A DNA stretch of 64,000 nt, taken from Flammeovirgaceae bacterium (GTDB lineage Bacteria > Bacteroidota > Bacteroidia > Cytophagales > Cyclobacteriaceae). Shown in pieces: positions 16,076 through 25,819 of the stretch. The notes beneath the pieces are model-generated. The model saw only the letters and a list, made by a program, of their open reading frames with translations, was not told where the DNA came from and did not search any database. Position 1 is the first letter of the stretch. Each line of letters begins with the position of its first letter. The stretch spans positions 1 through 64,000 of the forward strand of contig JADJRT010000001.1 of the NCBI GenBank assembly GCA_016712035.1, written 5' to 3'. The position numbers and the translations under genes were made by a program.

Positions 16076-17422
16076 TTAAGCCGCCATTTCTTTGGGTGCT
16101 TCATAAGGATGCAAATTCTCTCCATGCTGGCTAAAGTCAGATCCTATCAATTTTTCCTCATTGCTTACCGTCATCGGTGAAATCAAATCCGTGATTTTTA
16201 AAATCAGGAAAGAGCCAGCAATAATGAACACAAGCACCAGCGCGAGCGCGATCATGTGAACTTTGAATAGATTAAATTCACCAAACAGCAAGCCGTTACC
16301 TGTTGTGTTAGCGGCATTTACGGCTGTGTTGGCAAGTAAGGCCGTCATCACCATACCAACAGCACCACCCACACCATGACATGGAAATACATCCAACGTA
16401 TCTTCTAATGAAGTTTTAGATTTCCAGTGTACAACTACATTACTGATAATGGCAGCAATGGTTCCGATAAATAAACTGGAAGGAATGGTTACAAAGCCAG
16501 CCGCTGGGGTAATGGCTACTAAGCCTACAACAGCACCTATACAAAAACCGAGCGCAGAGGGTTTCTTACCGCGAACAGAATCTAATAACACCCAACACAA
16601 TCCAGCAGCAGCTGAAGCGGTATTTGTTGTTGCAAATGCAGAAGCAGCTAAGGGCCCTGCGCCTAATGCACTACCTGCATTAAATCCAAACCAGCCGAAC
16701 CACAATAAGCCCGTGCCTAGTAACACAAAGGGAATGTTAGCTGGTGAAATGGCTTCCTTAATTTCCTTTTTATTTCTCAGATAGATAGAAGCAGCAAGTG
16801 CCGCAAAACCAGCTGACATGTGTACCACAGTGCCTCCGGCAAAATCGAGAACACCTAAATTAAAAAGGAAGCCGTCAGGATGCCAAGTCATATGCGCCAA
16901 TGGGGCATAGATAAAAAGAGAAAAAAGTACCAGGAAAATAATGTAGGATTTGAATCGAACCCTTTCAGCGAATGTTCCGGTAATTAAAGCCGGAGTAATA
17001 ATGGCAAACTTCAGCTGGAATAAGGCGAAGAGCACCAGTGGTATTGTAGGGGCCAGCGACCAAGGCTTACCATCTAATACATTTTGAAACATAAAGAAAG
17101 ACATCGGGTTTCCGATAAACCCACCGAGGGAGTCACCAAATGCCAGGCTGAATCCGATCACAATCCACAATACACTAATTACACCCATGGCAATAAAACT
17201 TTGCATCATGGTGGAAATAATGTTTTTGGTGTTGATCATGCCGCCATAGAAATAGGCAAGACCTGGGGTCATTAAGAGTACAAGTGCTGTTGCGGCAAGC
17301 ATCCATGCTACATCACCGGAGTCAATGCCTTCGGTGTTAATTGCGGTAGGGACGGCCGGCATAAATAGAGCTAGAACGCTGAAGCCCACTAAAAGGGCAA
17401 GGTAGACAACCGATCTTTTCAT
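16076..17422 (-). CDS. amt: ammonium transporter Amt
   Basis: Inner-membrane ammonium channel of 448 residues. It starts with a signal-like segment (MKRSVVYLALLVGFSVLALF) and has about eleven membrane helices. Amt signatures are visible: DVAWMLAATALVLLMTPGLA, YGGMINTKNIISTMMQ, and DFAGGTVVHMSAGFAALAAS with the pore-lining His; the second conserved His is in DVFPCHGVGGAVGM. It ends with a cytoplasmic tail containing the LIGSDFSQHGE-type text usual in Amt proteins. No glnB/glnK (PII) gene follows within the window, although amt and PII genes are usually paired. Gene order is amt, barrel protein, glnA on the minus strand. Confidence 0.95.
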   Translation of the reverse strand: MKRSVVYLALLVGFSVLALFMPAVPTAINTEGIDSGDVAWMLAATALVLLMTPGLAYFYGGMINTKNIISTMMQSFIAMGVISVLWIVIGFSLAFGDSLGGFIGNPMSFFMFQNVLDGKPWSLAPTIPLVLFALFQLKFAIITPALITGTFAERVRFKSYIIFLVLFSLFIYAPLAHMTWHPDGFLFNLGVLDFAGGTVVHMSAGFAALAASIYLRNKKEIKEAISPANIPFVLLGTGLLWFGWFGFNAGSALGAGPLAASAFATTNTASAAAGLCWVLLDSVRGKKPSALGFCIGAVVGLVAITPAAGFVTIPSSLFIGTIAAIISNVVVHWKSKTSLEDTLDVFPCHGVGGAVGMVMTALLANTAVNAANTTGNGLLFGEFNLFKVHMIALALVLVFIIAGSFLILKITDLISPMTVSNEEKLIGSDFSQHGENLHPYEAPKEMAA

Positions 17423-17729
17423 AGGGTTAGTTTTTGGTTTACCCTACAAGAATGATCTATTGTGGTTACAAATTAACCTACTTTTGAATATTTATTATAG
17501 AATTCGTTTACGGTAGGGTTATATTTGATCCTATTTATAATAAATGCTACCTGTTTTTATAAATTATGGTTGTGTTTTGACCCTATCATCATAAAAATGT
17601 TATGTTTCGGTTAAACGTAACCCTTTTTCCCTTTATACACAACGATTCAACCGTTTGCACGAATAGAAAATAATTAGTTGGATTTTCGCTCAATTGTCAT
17701 TTTGTTGCCACAAGATTTGTGTGATAACG
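17423..17729. other. intergenic region upstream of amt and the secreted DUF4468-like gene
   Basis: About 300 bases without a gene between two divergent genes. It is AT-rich. On the minus strand TTAATTTG lies about 53 bases before the amt start and may be its -7 element. ACCCTAT, TACCCTA and AGGGTTA-like words recur (for example 17436-17447, 17511-17520 and 17579-17586), which could be regulator sites, but no clean palindrome is seen. Confidence 0.35.
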
Positions 17730-18311
17730 ATGATGAAGATTCTGCTTATTCCTTGTATAGTTTGTGTATCCTGGTTCTCGCAAGCACAGCAATACGACTC
17801 ATTTGAAATTGAAAATGGCGAGTTAATCTGGCGATATACCTATAATTATCAAGGCCCCGAAGACAGTCTGCGAAGTGAAATTGTCTCGATGATAAAATCA
17901 AAGTTGTTCACACGCCACGTTCAACGCACGCAAGTTGGCAGCAGTGGTGCTGGCTACACAGGAGAAATAGAACACTATAAGGTTGATTGTGAAGCCTATG
18001 GTAGAAAATATCAAAACACGCCCTTGATTTATTGGAAGGGTGAATGGAAGGGGAAATTTGTTGTGGAAGTTAGAGATGACGGTTATCGAATTACCGTCTA
18101 TGGACTATACTTTGAAGTACGTACACAAGCCTCTACACCGCATCAGAAAAGTAATACCCGCAAGGGGCCTTATATAAAAGAGGTTTGGAAAAAAGGCGAC
18201 TCCACTTTTAAATCCAATGTATTAGATGATATGACCTTAATGAGCGTTGCTTTGCGCGATGCGTTCGATATCAAAAAATACACTTCCCCTGTTGTGGATT
18301 GGCAAAACTAA
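17730..18311 (+). CDS. secreted protein, possibly DUF4468-like
   Basis: A 193-residue protein from ATG 17730, chosen because a signal peptide follows directly (MMKILLIPCIVCVSWFSQAQ). The mature part begins with ELIWRYTYNY and then YQGPEDSLRSEIVSMIKSK. Its centre, LIYWKGEWKGKFVVEVRDDG with YRITVYGLYF, resembles the TBP-like strand pattern of DUF4468 proteins in Bacteroidota. I cannot assign a function. Its stop overlaps the stop of the convergent MarR gene by four bases. Confidence 0.55.
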   Translation: MMKILLIPCIVCVSWFSQAQQYDSFEIENGELIWRYTYNYQGPEDSLRSEIVSMIKSKLFTRHVQRTQVGSSGAGYTGEIEHYKVDCEAYGRKYQNTPLIYWKGEWKGKFVVEVRDDGYRITVYGLYFEVRTQASTPHQKSNTRKGPYIKEVWKKGDSTFKSNVLDDMTLMSVALRDAFDIKKYTSPVVDWQN

Positions 18312-18757
18312 CTTCGCAGCTTATCCAGAATCCGATTCAATTCCTTGGCTTCGGCTTTAGATAATTTTGCCATCGTATCAAGCCAGGTGTGTTGATTACC
18401 GTCAATTTTTTTTAATAGGCTCTGGCCTTTGTCGGTAATTGAAATATCGACCTGCCTGCGATTGGATTCACAGGTCTCACGATCAACTAAGCCCTTCTGT
18501 CTTAGCTTTTCGACCAGTCGGGTACAATTGCTGCTCTTGTCAATCATGCGTTCTGTTATCTCTGCCAACATCATTGGCTTAGGAAAACTTCCGCGTAAGA
18601 TTCGCAACACATTAAACTGCTCGGGCGTAACACCAAATTGTTTTAAGTAGCCGGCATTAATATTATAAAGCCAACTTCCCGTGTATAAAAGATTGATAGA
18701 AGCCTTTTGATATTCGCTACTAAATTTTTCCTGCTTGATGTCTTCTTCTAAAGCCAT
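18308..18757 (-). CDS. MarR-family transcriptional regulator
   Basis: A 149-residue winged-helix regulator. The N-terminal helices (KASINLLYTGSWLYNINAGY) and C-terminal helices (AKLSKAEAKELNRILDKLR) form the dimer region. The DNA-binding part is FGVTPEQFNVLRILRGSFPK, MMLAEITERMIDKSSNCTRL and the wing RRQVDISITDKGQSLL. MarR proteins usually control a neighbouring transport or resistance gene; here the divergent neighbour is the ClC channel, 128 bases away, which makes it the first candidate target. Start ATG at 18755-18757. Confidence 0.9.
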   Translation of the reverse strand: MALEEDIKQEKFSSEYQKASINLLYTGSWLYNINAGYLKQFGVTPEQFNVLRILRGSFPKPMMLAEITERMIDKSSNCTRLVEKLRQKGLVDRETCESNRRQVDISITDKGQSLLKKIDGNQHTWLDTMAKLSKAEAKELNRILDKLRS

Positions 18758-18885
18758 TAGTTACAATGTCAATAATGGTACCTACAACATTACAAACAAA
18801 ATCATTCCTTTCATCGAAATTAACAGGGAATTCCCCAATAGGTGAGTAATATTGTAAAATTGAACAAGTACGGACCCACCACGGA

Positions 18886-20657
18886 ATGCTCAAAATTGTT
18901 AGTCGATTATCCAAGCAAATAATTTTCTTCGCTAAGAATAAACTTTCGCCCAGGCAATTTTTTATTCTATCGTGTATCGTGGTGGGTGTATTGTCTGCCT
19001 TGGCTGCTATCGTTCTAAAGTTTTGTGTGCATAGCATTGGCGAATGGGTGACTTACTACTCAACTAACTATGGACATTTTTTTCTCTTCACACTCTTTCC
19101 TATAGTGGGAATTGCGCTCACCGTAATCTATATTCATTTTGGGTTAAAAGATAAATTTAAAAAAGGAAGTGCCGCGATAGGGTACGCCATTGCACGCGAG
19201 TCAAGTAAACTTCCAGGCAATCAAGTTTACTCACATGTAATTACCAGCGCACTCACGGTTGGCTTCGGTGGTTCTTTGGGACTGGAGTCGCCAATGGTTA
19301 GTACCGGAGCAGCCGTAGGCTCTAATTATGGAAATTTCTTTCACCTCTCGTATAAAGATCGTACGGTGCTATTAGCCTGTGGTGCCGCAGCAGGAATTGC
19401 CGCTGCCTTTAACTCTCCGGTAGCCGGAGTATTATTTGCTATTGAGGTTTTGCTCACCGATGTTACCGCAGCGGCATTCATTCCAATAATTATTGCGGCT
19501 GCATCGGGCGCTTTACTATCGAAAATAATTCTGGCCGAGGGAATTATCCTTTCATTTTCCTTACAGCAACCCTTCAACTACCACAATGTTCCCTTCTATA
19601 TCGCTTTGGGATTATTAGCGGGCTTTGTATCGCTCTACTATGCAAAAGTTTCAGAAAACATCGAAGAGCGATTTGCTAAATAAGTAGCCCAACTAAAAAA
19701 ATTATTGTAGGTGGCTTACTGCTTTCTGTTTTATTGATTGTCTTTCCTCCCTTATTCGGAGAAGGATATGAAAGCATTAAGATGCTTGCCAACCTGCAAA
19801 CCTCTGAAATAACAAAGACAAGTTTGCTAAGTCAATTTCTTCAAAATGATTACACTCTTTTAATTTTTCTGGGTGCGCTAGCTTTGGTTAAAGTAATCGC
19901 TGCAGCCATTACGTTGGGCAGTGGTGGTAATGGCGGAAATTTTGGTCCTTCGTTGTTTGTTGGCGCTTATCTCGGGTTCACCTTTGCGCGTCTAATCAAC
20001 CTTACGGGTCTGGCCTACATTCCCGAAACAAATTTTACGCTCGTAGCCATGGCCGGTATTCTCAGTGGTGTTTTCTATGCTCCTTTGTGCGCTATCTTTC
20101 TTATTGCTGAAATCACCGGAGGGTATGCGTTAATTATTCCGTTAATGATTGTGGCGGCATTAAGTGTTACTGTCGCGCGGTACTTCGAACCTCTTTCGAT
20201 GGAAGGAAGAAAACTTTCGCGTCTTTTAAATGTAAACGTGGACGATCGCGATCAATATCTCTTGAGCAAACTATATTTGAAAGAGCTTCTGGAAAATAAC
20301 TTTTCAAGTGTGCGCCCCGAAGACACGCTACGATTACTGGTACGTGTAATCTCCATTTCTAAGCGAAACACCTTTCCCGTTGTAAATAAAGAAAATGAAC
20401 TGGTAGGTGTAGTTCATCTTGATAACATTCGAGAACTGATTTTCAATACAAAAATTTACGACACAACACGAGTAAAGGATTTGATGGTTCCTGCGCATGC
20501 AGTCGATTTTGATGACACCCTCCACGACATTCTTAAAAAGTTTGATGAAACACGGCAATGGAATTTACCTGTTGTAAAAGATAAGATCTACCAAGGTTTT
20601 TTATCCAAAGCGCGCATCTTAAGCGAATACCGAAGTGAATTGATGAAGACAATCTGA
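18886..20657 (+). CDS. ClC-family chloride channel/transporter with CBS domains, frameshifted
   Basis: A ClC protein of about 591 residues with two C-terminal CBS domains. The ion-pathway motifs are present: GGSLGLESPM, where Glu is in the gating position, and GNGGNFGPSLFVGA, the GxFxP motif. The CBS part runs from about residue 440 to the end (VRPEDTLRLLVRVISISKR, MVPAHAVDFDDTLHDILKKF). The gating Glu is usual in proton-coupled exchangers. The frame breaks at AAA 19678-19680. One extra A reads AKISSPTKKIIVGGLLLSVL across the join and gives one continuous protein. Uncorrected pieces are 18886-19683 and 19734-20657. Confidence 0.9.
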
Positions 20658-20810
20658 TTTCAATTCATGATTACGTTCATACACACCTTATAGAAATTTA
20701 AAATCCCTGCTTACGGCTTTTTCAGCACCCAGAAGAATAAAATCATCCCGACATTTATCATGTTTTGATAAATAGATTTTAACCATCTTTATAAACCTAA
20801 TAATAGTCTC

Positions 20811-22523
20811 ATGAAGGAGAAACTTCGAAGTCAAGGGTGGTTTGGTAAAACCGGAAAAGATGGGTTCATCTACCGCGCCTGGATGAAAAACCAGGGTATT
20901 CCTGACTATGAGTTTCGCGGCAAGCCGGTAATTGGTATTTGTAACACCTGGTCAGAGTTAACGCCATGCAATGCACACTTTCGGGAGCTAGCCGAATCGG
21001 TAAAGCGCGGCATTTCAGAAGCCGGTGGATTTCCTGTGGAGTTTCCCGTTATGTCGCTGGGTGAAACGCTTATAAAACCCACCGCCATGCTATACCGCAA
21101 TCTTGCCAGCATGGATGTGGAAGAATCTATTCGGGCCAACCCGATGGATGGCGTTGTATTACTCTGCGGCTGTGATAAAACTACCCCTTCCCTCGTTATG
21201 GGCGCATGTAGTGTAAACATTCCTACGCTTGTTGTTTCGGGTGGACCCATGCTTACTGGTAAATATCAAGGCCGCGACATCAGCACCAGCGATGTATGGC
21301 GTTTTAATGATGCGGTGCGCAGTGGCGAGATGAGCCAGGAACAATTGACAGTTGCTGAAGAATGTATGTGCCGCAGTCGTGGCCATTGTGCCGTAATGGG
21401 TACTGCCTCCACAATGGCTTGCATGGTTGAGTCACTCGGCCTCTCCCTTCCGGGGAATGCCGCTATTCCTGCCGCAGATTCAAGGCGAAAAGTATTAGCG
21501 CAGATGTCAGGTATTAGAATAGTTGAAATGGTAAAAGAAAATCTTCGCTTATCAGATATTTTAACCCGGGAGGCCTTTGAAAATTCCATCATCACCAATG
21601 CTGCGATTGGCGGCTCTACAAATTTTATAATCCACTTGCTGGCTATTGCTGGAAGAATTGGTGTTGATTTAAAACTTGATGATTTCGATAGGTTATCTTC
21701 AAACATTCCTTTCATTGCCAACTTGCAACCCTCGGGAAAATATTTTATGGAAGATCTTTATTATGCCGGAGGTCTGCCCGCTATCATGAAAGAACTCGAT
21801 AAGGTTCTACATAAAAATGCCATCACCGTAAACGGGAAAACCATAAAAGAAAATTACGATGTTGCCGAATGTTATAATCGCGATGTGATTGCAACTGCCG
21901 ATAAGCCTTTCAATCCACTCTCTGGTGTAGCCATACTAAAAGGAAATCTAAGCGAAAACGGAGCCGTGATAAAACCTTCGGCTGCAAGCCTGCATCTTCT
22001 TAAACATTCAGGTAAAGCTCTTGTGTTCGATGATATTGATGATTACAAAAATCGAATCGATTCCCCCGATCTTGAAGTCGATGAAAACAATGTTTTGGTA
22101 TTAAAGAATGTTGGCCCGATTGGCTATCCGGGTATGCCCGAAGTTGGCAACATGGCGTTGCCTAAAAAATTATTAGCCAAAGGCATTACTGATATGATTC
22201 GCATTTCGGATGGCCGCATGAGTGGTACTGGCTTCGGTACGGTAATTCTTCACGCATCCCCGGAAGCCGCATTAGGTGGAAATTTTGCGGTGATTGAAAC
22301 CGGAGACATTATTCATTTGGATGTTGCCAAACGCTCGCTAATTCTTGACGTCTCAGATTCTAAACTTGAAAAGAGAAAGAAGAACTGGAAGCCCATTCAC
22401 AAAAAATATGATCGTGGCTATGTAAAGTTATATCAGGAGCATGTGCAACAAGCCAGCCATGGAGCAGATTTGGATTTCTTAAAAGGAGGTTCAGGAAGTG
22501 AAGTGTCGAGAGACTCACATTAA
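20811..22523 (+). CDS. IlvD/Edd-family dehydratase, probably a sugar-acid (pentonate) dehydratase
   Basis: A 570-residue dehydratase with an iron-sulfur cluster. Cluster cysteines are in GICNTWSELTPCN, LLCGCDKTTPS and the CMCRSRGHCAVMGTASTM segment; other family blocks are GGSTNFIIHLL, GPIGYPGMPE and ISDGRMSGTGFG. The ICNTWSELTPCN form and the 570-residue length are closer to L-arabinonate/D-xylonate-type dehydratases than to the branched-chain enzyme IlvD. No other branched-chain biosynthesis gene is near, and an SDR gene follows, which fits sugar-acid breakdown. The exact substrate is not certain. Confidence 0.85.
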   Translation: MKEKLRSQGWFGKTGKDGFIYRAWMKNQGIPDYEFRGKPVIGICNTWSELTPCNAHFRELAESVKRGISEAGGFPVEFPVMSLGETLIKPTAMLYRNLASMDVEESIRANPMDGVVLLCGCDKTTPSLVMGACSVNIPTLVVSGGPMLTGKYQGRDISTSDVWRFNDAVRSGEMSQEQLTVAEECMCRSRGHCAVMGTASTMACMVESLGLSLPGNAAIPAADSRRKVLAQMSGIRIVEMVKENLRLSDILTREAFENSIITNAAIGGSTNFIIHLLAIAGRIGVDLKLDDFDRLSSNIPFIANLQPSGKYFMEDLYYAGGLPAIMKELDKVLHKNAITVNGKTIKENYDVAECYNRDVIATADKPFNPLSGVAILKGNLSENGAVIKPSAASLHLLKHSGKALVFDDIDDYKNRIDSPDLEVDENNVLVLKNVGPIGYPGMPEVGNMALPKKLLAKGITDMIRISDGRMSGTGFGTVILHASPEAALGGNFAVIETGDIIHLDVAKRSLILDVSDSKLEKRKKNWKPIHKKYDRGYVKLYQEHVQQASHGADLDFLKGGSGSEVSRDSH

Positions 22524-22544
22524 AAAAGTACGAAGTAAGATTTA

Positions 22545-22640
22545 CGAAGTACGAATAAAATTAAATCAACATACAAATTCGTAAACCGTAATTCTAAATT
22601 CGTAATTGACAATTCGTACTTCGTCATTCGTAAATGGTAA
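22545..22640. repeat. inverted and direct ATTCGTA repeats
   Basis: The 120-base dehydratase-SDR gap has a perfect 13-base inverted repeat: ACGAAGTACGAAT (22545-22557) and ATTCGTACTTCGT (22613-22625). Further ATTCGTAA copies sit near 22578, 22599 and 22627. The RNA could form a long stem-loop. The motif resembles AT-rich interspersed sequences in Bacteroidota intergenic regions. Confidence 0.65.
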
Positions 22641-22643
22641 ATT

Positions 22644-23404
22644 ATGAATACTTTCAAAAACAAAACAGCCATTGTTACCGGAGCCGGCCAAGGCATTGGT
22701 CTTGAAATTTGCAAGCAATTAGCCGCACAAGGCGCGAGTATTATTTTGAATGACATTGAGCTGTCGCTCGCAGATGAAGGGGCCCGATCAATCCAAAAGG
22801 AAAAAGGAAACTGCATTCCGGTTGCCGGAGATTGTTCTGAAGTGGCATTTATTCAAACATTGATCGATGCTGGACTTAGAAATTTTGGAAGTGTAGATAT
22901 TGTGATCGCCAATGCAGGCATTACACTTTTCGGTGATTTTTTAGAATACAAACCCGAGGACTTTTATAATGTAATGAAAGTTAATCTCGGTGGTAGTTTC
23001 TTTCTAGCACAACTGGCTGCCCGGCAAATGAAGGAACAAGAAACCGGAGGGCGAATTTTATTTATGTCGTCTGTAACCGGTCATCAGGCACATAAAAATC
23101 TGGCAGCGTATGCCATGAGCAAAGCGGCCCTTGAAATGTTAGCAAAAAACCTGGTGCTCGAACTTTCACCTTATAAAATAACAGTCAACGCAATTGCCCC
23201 GGGTGCCACCAGCACCGAACGAACTAAAAGTGATCCCGATTATGAAAAAACATGGTCGCGGATAACACCCATTGGCAAGCCTGCTTCCATTCAGGATATC
23301 GCCAGTACCGCACTTTTTCTTGTTTCACCAGAAGCAGGTCACATCACTGGCCAAACGTTGATTGTTGATGGTGGGTGGACGAGTGTTAGTCCTTCCCCTA
23401 TTAA
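22644..23404 (+). CDS. short-chain dehydrogenase/reductase (3' end frameshifted)
   Basis: An NAD(P)-dependent SDR of about 253 residues. The cofactor motif is TGAGQGIG near residue 14; NAG in VIANAGITLF; the catalytic Ser is in FMSSVTGH and the YxxxK in YAMSKAALEM. The family ending GHITGQTLIVDGGW is present. Without correction the frame reads on into a DUF1905 protein. One more C in the CCCC run at 23395-23398 would end the SDR with SPSPY and a TAA at 23402-23404, so the apparent fusion is probably false. Located after the sugar-acid dehydratase, it may oxidise or reduce an intermediate of the same pathway. Confidence 0.8.
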
Positions 23405-23411
23405 AGTCCGA

Positions 23412-23926
23412 ATGAGTATGATTCAGTTTACGACAACGCTTCACAAATTCGACAAGAAGGGTGAAAAAACGGGTTGGACTTATTTAGAAATTTCTGCAAA
23501 GCAAGCGCATCAACTCAAACCCAATTGCAAAGTTTCGTTTCGAATAAAAGGGTCAATCGATTCTTATGCATTTCAAAAAACTGCATTGTTACCCATGGGT
23601 GATGGGAAATTTATCTTACCCTTTAACGCAGCCATGCGCAAAGCCACCGGAAAAAATTGGGTGATAAGATAAAAGTCAGCATGGAAACTGACGACCGTAA
23701 ACTTGAAATCTCCGCTGACTTAATGAAGTGTCTTAAAGAAGATCCTATGGCGATGGAATTCTTTTCATCCTTACCGAAATCGCATCAAAATTATTACAGC
23801 AATTGGATTGATAGTGCTAAAACTATGCAGACAAAAACTAAACGCATTGTTGTTTGCTTAACAGCATTTAGCAAAGAGCAAAGTTTTGGTGAGATGATGC
23901 GCGAATATAAAAAAGCAAATTTCTAG
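23412..23926 (+). CDS. DUF1905/YdeI-type protein, frameshifted
   Basis: A protein of about 171 residues. The N-terminal half (FTTTLHKFDKKGEKTGWTYL, then KVSFRIKGSIDSYAFQKTAL and LPMGDGKFILPFNAAMRKAT) is a DUF1905 barrel. The C-terminal half (EFFSSLPKSHQNYYSNWIDS followed by AKTMQTKTKRI) is the helical YdeI/OmpD-associated segment. The frame breaks in the A-run at 23651-23656; one more A gives TGKKLGDKIKVSMETDD, linking the halves. The function of the family is unknown. The start at ATG 23412 (or 23418) follows the predicted corrected SDR stop by seven bases. Confidence 0.75.
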
Positions 23927-23969
23927 CAAGCATCATTACCATAATCTCATTTTAAGCCCTTTAAAGATA

Positions 23970-24776
23970 TCAACTTAATTGTTCAAATTTTTTCAGGAAG
24001 TCTTTCAGTTTCAAATTAAACTGAATAGGGTTCTCGAGGTTACTTAAATGTCCGGCTTCGGGGATAATGGCAAGCTCACTTCCACTAATTAATTCTTGCA
24101 TTTTTTGAGCAACTTCCGGTGATGTAATTTTATCCTCGGCTCCAACTAATATCAAAACTGGAAAATTCACTTGTGGCAGTACTTTACATGTTTCCTTTCG
24201 ATCGGCTAGCGCTTGTAGTGTGCGGCAAATAGTTGTAGCCGGTGTATGTAAAATTGTGTTGTGAATAAATGAAACTTCTTGAGGCTTTGTTTGAAAAGAC
24301 GCGAGCGCAAAAAGATTTTTTAATGATTCCTCCGCATACACGGCAAGTCCATTGCGTAGAATAAAGGCGATCGTTTTTTTCCTTTTCCCTTTCGCTTCTG
24401 CCGTATCAGCCGCACATTGCGTATCGCAAAGCACCAGGCCTGCAAATCGATGCGAATATTTTTGAATAGCGTTCATGGCTATATAACCACCCATCGATAG
24501 GCCAACAATCACCGCCTTTTCAATTTGAAGTGCATCCATAAGAGCAATTAAATCTTCCGCAAACAGTGCAATACTAAAATCAACTTCGCCTGCTTTTGAA
24601 TCTCCATGCCCACGCACATCATAGGCAATACATCTATATTCGTCCTTCAATTCAAGTAGTTGATTTTCCCACATGCGTTTATCAAATGGAAAACCGTGAA
24701 TAAAAATTACAGGCAACTTAATAACATCCCCTGATTCGAGATACGCTGTGTTATTAGTACTAATCAATATGCTCAT
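23970..24776 (-). CDS. alpha/beta hydrolase
   Basis: An alpha/beta-hydrolase of 268 residues. The oxyanion-hole motif is HGFPFD and the nucleophile elbow is VGLSMGGYIAM. The acid is probably the Asp of GAEDKITSPE and the catalytic His lies in PEAGHLSNLENP. This is the layout of enol-lactonases and related carboxyl esterases, but the substrate is not evident. I favour the ATG at 24774-24776 over an upstream one at 24791 because the conserved text begins shortly after it. The gene is 16 bases from the aldo/keto reductase end on the same strand, so cotranscription is likely. Confidence 0.85.
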   Translation of the reverse strand: MSILISTNNTAYLESGDVIKLPVIFIHGFPFDKRMWENQLLELKDEYRCIAYDVRGHGDSKAGEVDFSIALFAEDLIALMDALQIEKAVIVGLSMGGYIAMNAIQKYSHRFAGLVLCDTQCAADTAEAKGKRKKTIAFILRNGLAVYAEESLKNLFALASFQTKPQEVSFIHNTILHTPATTICRTLQALADRKETCKVLPQVNFPVLILVGAEDKITSPEVAQKMQELISGSELAIIPEAGHLSNLENPIQFNLKLKDFLKKFEQLS

Positions 24777-24792
24777 GGCATTCACAGTCATA

Positions 24793-25819
24793 TTAATATC
24801 TATTATCCTTCATCTTATCCTTCATCCCTCCATACAATACATCGGCCACTGGAGCATCTGAAAGAAATTTGTGTGGGAATGGAAGTTCAATATTAGAAAC
24901 ATCGTTTAGTTGATTCATTATTTCAATAGGAATTTCAAAATTCAAACATCCTAACACATCCTCAAGCTGACTCACTTTAGTTGCTCCTACAATGGGTATC
25001 ACCGATTGATTTTTATTTTGTCGTGTCCAGTTAATTGCCAGTTGAGAGGCTGAAACCTCAAGTTGATTTGCAAGCTCCACCACCTTTTTTGTAATGAGTG
25101 TTGCGCGCTCATTCAAACGAATGCTTGCTTCTGGTAAACGACCTTTATCACCAGTCAAATATTTGCCGGTTAATGAACCACCACCCAACGGAGCCCAAGG
25201 TGTTACTGTCATGCCGAAGGCTTTTGCCATTTGCATAAGTTCGGGTTCCACGGTTCGTTGAATTAAACTGTATTCAATTTGTAATCCAACAAATTGATTC
25301 CAACCCCGAAGTTGTGCCATAGTATTTGCCTGACTTACAACCCAGGCTGGCGTATCGCTGATCCCAATGTAATGCACCATGCCACGTGTAATAAGATCCT
25401 CTAGACCTTTCATAATTTCCTCCGTGGGTGTCCAGCTATCCCAGGCATGCACCCACAATAAGTCAATATAATCGGTATTGAGTCGCCACAAACTTTCTTT
25501 CACACTTCGCATCATATTTTTACGATGGTTTGCCTGCAAAGTTTAGATCGCCAGTTCTATCGCGAAGCGAATATTTAGTTGCCACCACAAAATGATCGCG
25601 GTCTTTAGCAATAAAGTCTCCAACAAATTTTTCTGAAGTGCCTTCCGTATAGCGATTAGCTGTATCAATAAAGTTGCCACCCGCATTGGCATACGCTTCA
25701 AAGATTTGCTGACTTAGCTGTTTGTCGCAGCCCCATTTCCATTCGGTGCCAAAGCCCATGGTTCCAAGCGAAAGCTCAGAAACGCGCAATCCGGATTGAC
25801 CTAATAACTTATAATTCAT
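24793..25819 (-). CDS. aldo/keto reductase, frameshifted
   Basis: An NADPH-dependent aldo/keto reductase of about 341 residues. It begins MNYKLLGQSGLRVSELSLGT at ATG 25817-25819. The catalytic tetrad residues are in place: Asp and Tyr in FIDTANRYTEG, Lys in VVATKYSLRD and His in LLWVHAWDSW. The phosphate-binding end (IPIVGATKVSQLEDVLG) is also present. The frame breaks at a three-base A run on the coding strand (25529-25531). Removing one A reads NFAGNHRKNMMRSVKESLWR and joins the two parts. The substrate is unknown. Upstream of the alpha/beta hydrolase, divergent from cysD. Confidence 0.88.

Noticed and set aside
16449..16784. 111-residue plus-strand open frame within amt
   Set aside because: It is the antisense shadow of a strongly conserved membrane protein, rich in Ala and Pro, with no independent support.
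18758..18885. Clear MarR operator palindrome between marR and the ClC gene
   Set aside because: I could not find a convincing inverted repeat by eye in this gap.
21266..21721. 151-residue minus-strand open frame within the dehydratase
   Set aside because: Antisense to conserved catalytic blocks of the dehydratase; no family text.
22545..22640. CRISPR array
   Set aside because: The repeats are only 7 to 13 bases, of mixed orientation and irregular spacing, and no cas gene is present.
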